The notes under the pieces are model-generated. The model had not been told where the DNA came from and made no database searches. It worked only from the letters and a program-made list of their open reading frames with translations. Below, in pieces: positions 14,886 to 21,816 of a stretch of 64,000 bases of DNA. The DNA is from Falsiroseomonas sp046052145 (GTDB taxonomy: Bacteria > Pseudomonadota > Alphaproteobacteria > Acetobacterales > Acetobacteraceae), in contig JBJOMW010000011.1 in assembly GCA_046052145.1 (NCBI GenBank), positions 57,007 through 121,006 on the forward strand, read 5' to 3'. Each line of letters opens with the position of its first letter. The stretch's first letter is position 1. The position numbers and the translations under genes were made by a program.

Positions 14886-14921
14886 TTGACCGTAATGCGC
14901 GGGATAACTAGTCGTCTAGAT
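14886..14921 (+). promoter_or_regulatory. phn operon promoter/operator candidate
   Basis: TTGACC at 14886-14891 is followed 17 bases later by a weak TAGTCG. That position overlaps the dyad CTAG-TCGT-CTAG (14908-14919), which continues as TCTAGATG. A dyad over the -10 position upstream of phnG and divergent from phnF is what PhnF repression would need. The assignment is inference. Confidence 0.4.
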
Positions 14922-14937
14922 GAATTTGGACGTCGCC

Positions 14938-15417
14938 ATGACCCCCATCCCCGCAACCGATCCGCCGCCCACGGCCGATCCGGCCGAGCGCCGCCGCTGG
15001 ATGGGCGTCCTGGCCCGTGCCAGCGCCGAGGATATCGCAGGCCGCCTCGCCACCCTGCCCAGCCCCGCCCCGGCCCATGCCAGGTTGCGCGGGCCGGAGA
15101 CGGGCCTGGTGATGGTGCGTGGCCGTGCGGGCGGTGACGGCGCAGCCTTCAACCTTGGTGAGATGACCGTCACGCGCTGCGCCGTGCGGCTTCCCGATGG
15201 CCGCGTCGGCCATGCCTATGTGGCAGGCCGCGACGCCCGCCAGGCGGAATTGGCCGCACTGCTCGATGCCATGCTGCAGGACGAGGCTGCGCGCCCCGCC
15301 CTCGATGCCGCCGTGATCGCGCCGCTCGCTGCCGCCCAGGCCGCGCGGCGCGAGGCCGAGGCAAGGCGCGCCGCCGCAACCCGCGTGCAGTTCTTCACCA
15401 TGACGCAGATGCGCTGA
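14938..15417 (+). CDS. phnG: C-P lyase subunit PhnG
   Basis: A 159-residue subunit of the PhnGHIJ core complex, which with PhnI joins methylphosphonate to ATP-derived ribose. Recognised by the R-R-W-M-G-V-L-A-R-A start, T-G-L-V-M-V-R-G-R-A-G-G and the N-L-G-E-M-T-V-T-R-C motif. Two in-frame ATGs exist, at 14920 and 14938. The first lies inside the candidate operator and lacks a ribosome binding site, so the second is chosen. Its TGA overlaps the phnH ATG by one base (TGATG), pointing to translational coupling. Confidence 0.92.
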   Translation: MTPIPATDPPPTADPAERRRWMGVLARASAEDIAGRLATLPSPAPAHARLRGPETGLVMVRGRAGGDGAAFNLGEMTVTRCAVRLPDGRVGHAYVAGRDARQAELAALLDAMLQDEAARPALDAAVIAPLAAAQAARREAEARRAAATRVQFFTMTQMR

Positions 15418-15980
15418 TGCAAACGCGCTTTCCCGGCTTTGCCGACCCCGTCCTCGACGCCCAGGCCAGCTTCCGCGCGGTGCTGGAGGCGATGAGCCGC
15501 CCAGGAACCGTGCAGGACATCCTTGCCCCGCCCGAAGTGCCGCCCGGCCTTTCGCCCGCCGCCGCCGCGGTGCTGCTGACGCTTGTGGATGCGACGACGC
15601 CCCTTCGCCTCGACGCGGGTGCTGAGGCCGAGGCCTGGGTGCGCTTTCATTGCGGCTGCCCCCTGATGACGGAGGGCGCGGCCTTCGTGCTCGACCCCGC
15701 TGTCTCGCTGCTGGAGCTCGAGTGCGGCACGGATGAGGAGCCGGAACGCGGCGCGACGCTGATCCTGGAGGTCGCGAGCCTCGCCGAAGGGTCCGGCTGG
15801 CGCCTGACAGGGCCGGGTATCCGCGATGCGCACAGCCTCCGCGTCACCGGCGCGCCGGCGGGCTTCGTCGGCGATTGGGCGCGGAACCGCGCGCGGTTTC
15901 CCCGCGGTGTGGATGTGATTCTGTGCGCGGGCACGCGCATCGCCGCCCTGCCGCGCAGCGTGATGATCGAGGACGCCTGA
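15417..15980 (+). CDS. phnH: C-P lyase subunit PhnH
   Basis: A 187-residue core-complex subunit with a vestigial PLP-transferase-like fold. It begins with the family pattern G-F-A-D-P-V-L-D-A-Q-A-S-F-R-A-V-L-E-A-M-S-R-P-G and ends P-R-G-V-D-V-I-L. It dimerises at the centre of the PhnGHIJ assembly in the known E. coli complex. The ATG at 15417 shares one base with the phnG stop, and phnI begins one base after the phnH stop. Confidence 0.94.
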   Translation: MQTRFPGFADPVLDAQASFRAVLEAMSRPGTVQDILAPPEVPPGLSPAAAAVLLTLVDATTPLRLDAGAEAEAWVRFHCGCPLMTEGAAFVLDPAVSLLELECGTDEEPERGATLILEVASLAEGSGWRLTGPGIRDAHSLRVTGAPAGFVGDWARNRARFPRGVDVILCAGTRIAALPRSVMIEDA

Positions 15981-15981
15981 G

Positions 15982-17085
15982 ATGTATGTCGCGACCAAGG
16001 GCGGCGAGCAGGCGATCGGCGCGGCCCATGCCTGGCTGGCCGAGGAGCGCCGCGGCGATCCCGCCCTGCCCGAACTCACCGCGGCGCAGATCGCGGAACA
16101 GCTCGCTCTCGCCGTGGACCGCGTGATGGGCGAAGGGTCTTGCTTCGATCGCGGGCTCGCGGCGCTGGCGGTGAAGCAGGCGCGCGGTGATCTGATCGAG
16201 GCTGCCTTTCTGCTGCGCGCCTACCGCACCACCCTGCCCCGCTTCGGCGCGAGCGCGCCGCTCGACACCGGCGCGATGCTGATCCGCCGGCGCATCAGCG
16301 CAACCTACAAGGATCTGCCGGGCGGGCAGGTTCTGGGCCCGACCTTCGACTACACGCATCGCTTGCTGGATTTCCGCCTGGCCGCCGAAGGCCGCACGCC
16401 GGACGCGGCACCGGAGGCCGCGCCCGACACGGCGCCCGCACCGCGCGTGACCGAGCTGCTGGCGCGTGAAGGCCTGATGCAGCGCGAGGCAGCCTCCGAC
16501 GCCGAGCCCGGCGACCTGACGCGCGAGCCGCTCACCTTCCCCGCCGATCGCCCCGTATGGCTGCAGGCGCTGGCGCGCGGCGATGAAGGGTTCTTGCTCG
16601 GCCTCGGCTATTCAACGCAGCGCGGCTACGGCAATGCGCATCCCTTCGTCGGCGAGATCCGCGTCGGCGAGGTGGCGGTGGAGTTCACCCCGCCCGAGCT
16701 CGGCTTCGCCATCGAGATCGGCGACATCGGCATCACCGAATGCCAGATGGTGAACCAGTTTAAGGGCAGCCGCACCGAGCCGCCGCAATTCACCCGCGGC
16801 TACGGCCTCGCCTTCGGCCATGCGGAGCGCAAGGCGATGTCCATGGCCCTCGTGGACCGCGCGCTCCGCGCCGAAGAACTCGGCGAGGAGGCGACAGCGC
16901 CCGCGCAGCAGCCGGAATTCGTGCTCTATCACTGCGACAATGTGGAGGCGACGGGCTTCGTCGAGCATCTGAAGCTGCCGCATTACGTGGACTTCCAATC
17001 CGAGCTCGAGAATGTCCGCGTCATGCGCCAGAGCGCGGCGGAGACCATCGCGGCAGCCGAAACCGCGCCGAAGGTCGCACCCTGA
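15982..17085 (+). CDS. phnI: C-P lyase subunit PhnI
   Basis: A 367-residue nucleosidase-type subunit that displaces adenine from ATP with phosphonate, giving ribose-1-phosphonate 5-triphosphate, in concert with PhnG, H and L. The start M-Y-V-A-T-K-G-G-E-Q-A-I and the central R-R-I-S-A-T-Y-K-D-L-P-G-G-Q-V-L-G-P-T-F-D-Y-T segment are diagnostic. So are the L-G-Y-S-T-Q-R-G-Y-G and H-P-F-V-G-E-I-R parts. An Ala/Pro/Asp-rich stretch around residues 138-152 looks like a flexible insertion. Its stop overlaps the phnJ start (TGATG). Confidence 0.96.
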   Translation: MYVATKGGEQAIGAAHAWLAEERRGDPALPELTAAQIAEQLALAVDRVMGEGSCFDRGLAALAVKQARGDLIEAAFLLRAYRTTLPRFGASAPLDTGAMLIRRRISATYKDLPGGQVLGPTFDYTHRLLDFRLAAEGRTPDAAPEAAPDTAPAPRVTELLAREGLMQREAASDAEPGDLTREPLTFPADRPVWLQALARGDEGFLLGLGYSTQRGYGNAHPFVGEIRVGEVAVEFTPPELGFAIEIGDIGITECQMVNQFKGSRTEPPQFTRGYGLAFGHAERKAMSMALVDRALRAEELGEEATAPAQQPEFVLYHCDNVEATGFVEHLKLPHYVDFQSELENVRVMRQSAAETIAAAETAPKVAP

Positions 17086-17936
17086 TGTCCCACGATCCCG
17101 GCTATAACTTCGCCTATCTGGACGAGAGCACGAAGCGGATGATCCGCCGTGCCATCCTGAAGGCCGTCGCCATTCCCGGGCATCAGGTGCCCTTCGGCTC
17201 GCGCGAGATGCCGCTGCCCTATGGCTGGGGCACGGGCGGCATCCAGGTGACAGCGGCGATCCTTGGGCCCCGCGATGTGCTGAAGGTGATCGACCAGGGC
17301 GCCGACGATACGACGAACGCCGTCTCCATCCGCGGCTTCTTCCGCCGCGTCGCGGGTGTTGCCACGACGGAGCGCACGAGCGAGGCGACGGTGATCCAGA
17401 CCCGCCATCGCATCCCGGAACAGAAGCTGACCGAGGCACAGGTCATCGTCTACCAGGTGCCGATCCCGGAGCCGCTGATGCGGCTTGAGCCGCGCATCGC
17501 AGAGACGAGGCGAATGCATGCGCTGGCCGATTACGGGCTGATGCATGTGAAGCTGTACGAGGACATCGCCCGGCACGGCCACATCGCGACCAGCTACAAC
17601 TATCCCGTGATGGTGAATGGTCGCTATCTGATGGCGCCCTCCCCCATCCCGGCCTTCGACAATCCGAAGATGGACCGCATGCCCGCGCTGCAGCTGTTCG
17701 GCGCCGGGCGCGAGAAGCGCATCTACGCCGTGCCGCCCTACACCGAGGTCCGCAGCCTCGACTTCGAGGACCATCCCTTCCGCCCGATCCGCGCCCCGCA
17801 GGCCTGCGCACTCTGCGGCTCGCGCGAGAGCTACCTCGATGAGGTCATCATGGATGACCGCGGCGGCAAGATGTTCGTCTGCTCCGACACGGATTACTGC
17901 GCCAGCCGCCAGCCCGCGCAGGAGGCTGCCGAATGA
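17085..17936 (+). CDS. phnJ: C-P lyase catalytic subunit PhnJ (radical SAM)
   Basis: A 283-residue radical-SAM enzyme that breaks the C-P bond of ribose-1-phosphonate 5-phosphate, releasing the alkane and leaving 5-phosphoribosyl-1,2-cyclic phosphate. The unusual cluster motif C-x2-C-x21-C-x5-C is intact: C241, C244, C266 and C272. G32, the glycyl-radical residue of the E. coli enzyme, lies in I-P-G-H at the same number. All catalytic elements are therefore present. It overlaps phnI by one base and phnK by four (ATGA). Confidence 0.97.
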   Translation: MSHDPGYNFAYLDESTKRMIRRAILKAVAIPGHQVPFGSREMPLPYGWGTGGIQVTAAILGPRDVLKVIDQGADDTTNAVSIRGFFRRVAGVATTERTSEATVIQTRHRIPEQKLTEAQVIVYQVPIPEPLMRLEPRIAETRRMHALADYGLMHVKLYEDIARHGHIATSYNYPVMVNGRYLMAPSPIPAFDNPKMDRMPALQLFGAGREKRIYAVPPYTEVRSLDFEDHPFRPIRAPQACALCGSRESYLDEVIMDDRGGKMFVCSDTDYCASRQPAQEAAE

Positions 17937-18691
17937 CCGACGCGTTGCTCACCGCCCGCGACCTGCAATTGCGCTTCGGCCAGATCGCCGCGCTGGATGG
18001 CGTGGACCTCGACATCTGGCCCGGTGAGGTGGTCGCGATCGTCGGCGAATCCGGCAGTGGCAAGACCACGCTGCTGCGCGCGCTGTCCGGACTGATGCGC
18101 CCCGATTCCGGCAGCGTCGCCTATGCCGGGCAGGATGTGCTGGCGATGGGCGAAGCCGCGCGGCGCAACCTGATGCGCACCGAATGGGGCTTCGTCCACC
18201 AGAACCCGCGCGATGGGCTGCGCATGGGCGTCTCCGCCGGCGGCAATATCGGCGAGCGGCTGATGGCAGTCGGCGCACGCCACTATGCCAATATCCGCAC
18301 CGAGGCGACGGGATGGCTCGGTCGTGTCGAGATCGACCCCGCGCGAATCGACGATAGTCCGAGGAAATTTTCGGGCGGCATGCAGCAGCGGTTGCAGATC
18401 GCGCGCACGCTGGTGACGCGCCCGCGCCTGGTGTTCATGGACGAGCCGACCGGCGGCCTTGATGTCAGCGTGCAGGCGCGGCTTCTCGACCTGATTCGCG
18501 CGCTGGTCGCGGAGTTGGGCCTGGCGGTTCTGCTGGTGACGCATGACATCGCCGCCGCGCGGCTGCTGGCGCATCGCGTGCTGGTGATGCGCCATGGCCG
18601 CGTGGTGGAACAGGGGCTGACGGACCGTGTGCTGGACGACCCGCAGCACCCCTACACGCAACTTCTCGTCGCATCGGTGCTCGCGGCATGA
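17933..18691 (+). CDS. phnK: C-P lyase ABC-type ATPase PhnK
   Basis: A 252-residue ABC ATPase that docks on the PhnGHIJ core. It is not a transporter subunit, although its sequence resembles dipeptide-transport ATPases. Walker A G-E-S-G-S-G-K-T, signature F-S-G-G-M-Q-Q-R-L-Q-I-A-R, Walker B L-V-F-M-D-E-P and an H-switch in L-V-T-H-D are all present. The ATG overlaps the phnJ stop by four bases, and its own stop overlaps phnL the same way. Confidence 0.95.
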   Translation: MTDALLTARDLQLRFGQIAALDGVDLDIWPGEVVAIVGESGSGKTTLLRALSGLMRPDSGSVAYAGQDVLAMGEAARRNLMRTEWGFVHQNPRDGLRMGVSAGGNIGERLMAVGARHYANIRTEATGWLGRVEIDPARIDDSPRKFSGGMQQRLQIARTLVTRPRLVFMDEPTGGLDVSVQARLLDLIRALVAELGLAVLLVTHDIAAARLLAHRVLVMRHGRVVEQGLTDRVLDDPQHPYTQLLVASVLAA

Positions 18692-19386
18692 GCTGGGCAC
18701 TCAAGGCCGAGGGCCTCGGCAAGACCTTCACCCTGCATCTGCAGGGCGGCGTCAGCCTGCCGGTGCTGCGGGGGCTCGACCTCGAAGTCGCGGCGGGGGA
18801 ATGCGTCGCGCTGGCTGGGCCCTCGGGTGCTGGCAAATCCACGCTGATGCGCTGCCTCTACGGCAATTACGGTGCAGAGGCCGGGCGCATCCTGCTGCGC
18901 CACCGCGGCGCCGTCGCGGACCTTGTCACCGCCGATCCGCGGCTGATGCGGGAGATCCGGCGCGACACGCTCGGCCATGTCTCGCAATTCCTTCGCGTCA
19001 TTCCGCGCGTCCCCGCGATCGAGATCGTGGCGGAGCCCTTGATGGCCCGCGGCCTGCCGCGCGACGCCGCGCTGGCGCGCGCCGAGGCGCTGCTCGCGCG
19101 GCTGAACCTGCCCGCGCGGCTGCACCATCTGCCGCCCGCGACCTTCTCCGGCGGCGAGCAGCAGCGCGTGAACCTTGCCCGCGGCTTCGCACACGACTAT
19201 CCGATCCTCCTGCTCGACGAGCCAACCGCCAGCCTCGACGCCGCCAACCGCGAGGTCGTGATCGGCCTGATCGCCGAGGCCAAGGCGCGGGGTGCGGCCA
19301 TCATCGGCATCTTCCACGATGCCGCGGTGCGCGGCCGCGTCGCCGACCGCCTCTTCGATGTCGCCCCGCTGCCCGAGGTTGCATGA
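18688..19386 (+). CDS. phnL: C-P lyase ABC-type ATPase PhnL
   Basis: A 232-residue ABC ATPase required for phosphonate use; it forms a dimer with PhnK on the core complex. Walker A G-P-S-G-A-G-K-S, signature F-S-G-G-E-Q-Q-R-V-N-L-A-R-G, Walker B I-L-L-L-D-E-P-T-A-S-L and a late G-I-F-H-D switch histidine are present. The start K-A-E-G-L-G-K-T-F-T-L-H is typical for PhnL. It has four-base overlaps with phnK and phnM. Confidence 0.95.
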   Translation: MSWALKAEGLGKTFTLHLQGGVSLPVLRGLDLEVAAGECVALAGPSGAGKSTLMRCLYGNYGAEAGRILLRHRGAVADLVTADPRLMREIRRDTLGHVSQFLRVIPRVPAIEIVAEPLMARGLPRDAALARAEALLARLNLPARLHHLPPATFSGGEQQRVNLARGFAHDYPILLLDEPTASLDAANREVVIGLIAEAKARGAAIIGIFHDAAVRGRVADRLFDVAPLPEVA

Positions 19387-20525
19387 CCCCCGAGACCATC
19401 CTCACCAATGCCCTGCTCGTCCTGCCGGCGGAGGTCGTGCTGGGCACGGTCGTGATCCGCGGCGAGACCATCGCGGAGATCCAGACCGGGCGCAGCCAGC
19501 TGCCCGCCGCGCAGGATCTGGGTGGCGAGCACCTGATCCCCGGCATTGTGGACGTCCACACCGACAACCTCGAACGCCAGGTGCAGCCGCGCGCGAATGC
19601 CCGCTGGCCGTCGCGCTCGGCCATGATCGCACATGACGGGCAGACCATCGCAGCGGGCGTCACCACCGTGCTCGATGCGCTCTGCCTCGGCGATCTCGGC
19701 TTCGATGCGGGACGCACCCAGACCTTCCGGGAGGGCGTCGCGGATCTCGACGCGCTCGCCCATGCCGGCGTGCTGAAGAGCGAGCATTTCCTGCACCTGC
19801 GCTGCGAATTGCCGGCGCGGGACATGCCGGAATTGGTGGACCCCGTCGCCGATCACCCGCTGGTGCGCATGGTCAGCCTGATGGACCACTCACCGGGCGT
19901 CGGCCAGTACCGCGACATCGCGCGCTACAAGCAGATGCGGATCAAGCAGATGCAGAGCTCACCCGAACAGGTGGACCGCCGCATCGGCGAATTGCTCGAG
20001 CAGCGCGGCCGCTTGCGCGAACGCCAGCGGCGCTGGCTGCTGGATCGCGTCCGCCATCGCAACCTGCCGCTCGCCAGCCATGACGACGACAGCGCCGAAG
20101 GCGTCGCGGCCAACTTCGCCGATGGCATCACGATCAGCGAATTCCCGGTGGTGATGGAGGCCGCGCTGGAGGCAAAGCGGCTTGGCGTCGAGGTGATTGC
20201 GGGTGCGCCCAACATCGTCCGTGGCGGTAGCCATTCGGGCAATGTCGCCGCGAAGGACCTCATCCGCGCCGGCGCAGTGGATGTCCTGGCCAGCGACTAC
20301 GTCCCCCCCGCGATGATCGAGGCAGCTTGGCTCTCCGCCGCCACCGGCGATGTGACGCTACCGCAGGCCGTGGCGATGATCACCGACCGTGCCGCACGCA
20401 TGGTGGGGCTTGCCGATCGCGGCCGGATCGAGGCCGGGCTGCGCGCGGACCTGGTGCAAGTCCATCCCCATGCCGGCCACCCCATCATCCGCCGCGTCTG
20501 GCGCGCGGGAGAACGCGTGGCGTGA
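19383..20525 (+). CDS. phnM: Ribose-1-methylphosphonate 5-triphosphate diphosphatase PhnM (operon copy)
   Basis: A 380-residue amidohydrolase that releases pyrophosphate from the PhnI product before PhnJ acts. Seen: V-D-V-H-T-D-N-L-E-R-Q-V-Q-P-R, L-H-L-R-C-E-L, S-L-M-D-H-S-P-G, A-S-H-D-D-D-S, G-A-P-N-I-V-R-G-G-S-H-S-G-N-V and A-S-D-Y-V-P-P. These are the complete canonical PhnM landmarks. The start overlaps the phnL stop by ATGA. This is the second phnM in the window and the one expected to serve the operon. Confidence 0.95.
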   Translation: MTPETILTNALLVLPAEVVLGTVVIRGETIAEIQTGRSQLPAAQDLGGEHLIPGIVDVHTDNLERQVQPRANARWPSRSAMIAHDGQTIAAGVTTVLDALCLGDLGFDAGRTQTFREGVADLDALAHAGVLKSEHFLHLRCELPARDMPELVDPVADHPLVRMVSLMDHSPGVGQYRDIARYKQMRIKQMQSSPEQVDRRIGELLEQRGRLRERQRRWLLDRVRHRNLPLASHDDDSAEGVAANFADGITISEFPVVMEAALEAKRLGVEVIAGAPNIVRGGSHSGNVAAKDLIRAGAVDVLASDYVPPAMIEAAWLSAATGDVTLPQAVAMITDRAARMVGLADRGRIEAGLRADLVQVHPHAGHPIIRRVWRAGERVA

Positions 20526-20539
20526 CCGGCACGGGTCAG

Positions 20540-21211
20540 ATGCGGGCCGCGCTCTACTGGGCGCCGGCGCTCGATGACGATCTGCACGCCCTTGGCTCCG
20601 CCTGGCTCGGCCGCGATGCCGAAACCGGCGCCGCACTTCCCCAGCGCGCTTTGCCCGGCCTCGACATCGCGGAGGTCACGGCCGATGCGCGCGGCTATGG
20701 GCTGCATGCGACGCTGAAGCCGCCCTTTCGCATCCGCACCTCCTGGGCAGCGGTGCGGCAGGCCGCGATGCAGATCGCACTCCGCACCCGCCCCTTCGCC
20801 CTGCCGCCGCTACGGCTCGCTGAGCATCACGGTTTCCTCGCGCTTCTGGAATCGGAAAAATCAGCGGCGTTACAGGCGTTCTGCGACGATTGCGTGCTCT
20901 CGCTCGATCCCCACCGTGAGCCTCCGAGCACGGAGGAGACCGCGCGCCGCCGGCCGGAGCGCATGACGGAGCGCCAGCGCGCCCATCTCGCCCGCTGGGG
21001 CTATCACTACGTCTTCGAGGAATGGTGGTTCCACGTCACGCTGTCCCGCCGGCTGACGCCCGAGGAACACGCGGTGGTGCAGCCAGCCCTGGCCGCGCAT
21101 CTCGGCGATACACCCGCCCGCCCGCGCCGCGTGACGGAGCTCTGCCTCTTCACCCAGGCCGGGCCGGGTGCGCCCTTCCTGATCGCTGAGCGTCTGCCGC
21201 TGCTCGGTTGA
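20540..21211 (+). CDS. DUF1045 phosphonate-operon protein, 2H phosphoesterase type
   Basis: A 223-residue protein of the DUF1045 family found in many C-P lyase operons. It carries two H-x-T motifs, H56-A-T58 (G-L-H-A-T-L-K-P-P-F) and H165-V-T167 (W-F-H-V-T-L-S-R), about 110 residues apart. That is the signature of the 2H phosphoesterase superfamily, whose members open 2',3'-cyclic or 1,2-cyclic phosphates. No phnP is in the window, so this protein could open the 1,2-cyclic phosphate left by PhnJ (inference). The ATG at 20540 begins the conserved A-L-Y-W-A-P strand. A GTG at 20522 would overlap the phnM stop by four bases and is possible. Its 3' end overlaps phnN antisense. Confidence 0.85.
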   Translation: MRAALYWAPALDDDLHALGSAWLGRDAETGAALPQRALPGLDIAEVTADARGYGLHATLKPPFRIRTSWAAVRQAAMQIALRTRPFALPPLRLAEHHGFLALLESEKSAALQAFCDDCVLSLDPHREPPSTEETARRRPERMTERQRAHLARWGYHYVFEEWWFHVTLSRRLTPEEHAVVQPALAAHLGDTPARPRRVTELCLFTQAGPGAPFLIAERLPLLG

Positions 21212-21728
21212 GCACCGCCAGCACACGCGCGACACCCTCCGCTACATCGGCATCGTTCGACACCGTCTCCACATCCAGGCCAGCCGGCAGCCCGGCCTCT
21301 CGCGACAGGCGCGCGGCGATGTCGGACGCCGCTTCCCGTCCGCGCGCGGCAAGCCTGGCGGCGCGCAGCTCGACCGGTGCCGTGATCAGCAGCACGCGCA
21401 GCGGATAGCGCGAAGCCGCCTCCGCCAGCGCGTGGCGGGAGAGGTTCGCGACCGCGACCCGCCCTGCTGCCAGGTCATCCTCGATGTCGCGCGGGATGCC
21501 GTAGGACAGGCCATGCGCTTCCCAGCACAGCGCGAAGCCGCCCGCGGCACGCCGCGCGGCGAAGGCCTCGGGCGTCAGCGCCTCATGCGCCTCGCCGCCG
21601 GCCTCGGCGGGGCGGGTGATGCAGCGGCGCACGAAGCGGAAGCGCGGATCGGCGGCCAGCGCGGCGCGCGCGCCGTCCATCAAAGTGTCTTTGCCCGCCC
21701 CCGACGGCCCGACAACCGCGACCAACAT
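21150..21728 (-). CDS. phnN: Ribose 1,5-bisphosphate phosphokinase PhnN
   Basis: A 192-residue guanylate-kinase-like enzyme that converts ribose 1,5-bisphosphate to PRPP, the last step returning C-P lyase product to metabolism. P-loop G-P-S-G-A-G-K-D (residues 7-14), R-R-C-I-T-R-P (phosphate-binding arginines) and the W-E-A-H-G-L-S-Y-G-I-P lid motif are present. The ATG at 21728 gives the M-L-V-A-V-V-G-P start; the open frame above it is not homologous. It is convergent with the operon, and its last 62 bases overlap the DUF1045 gene. The overlapped part encodes a non-conserved tail. Confidence 0.92.
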   Translation of the reverse strand: MLVAVVGPSGAGKDTLMDGARAALAADPRFRFVRRCITRPAEAGGEAHEALTPEAFAARRAAGGFALCWEAHGLSYGIPRDIEDDLAAGRVAVANLSRHALAEAASRYPLRVLLITAPVELRAARLAARGREAASDIAARLSREAGLPAGLDVETVSNDADVAEGVARVLAVLNRAAADAQRSGRAHPARPG

Positions 21729-21816
21729 CCGTAGCCCACCGCCCGTGACCTTGACCCCTGCGCTTCTGCCTGCACAAGTCGCGCGCCTCAAGCCGAGCAG
21801 CACGAAGGTTCATCGC

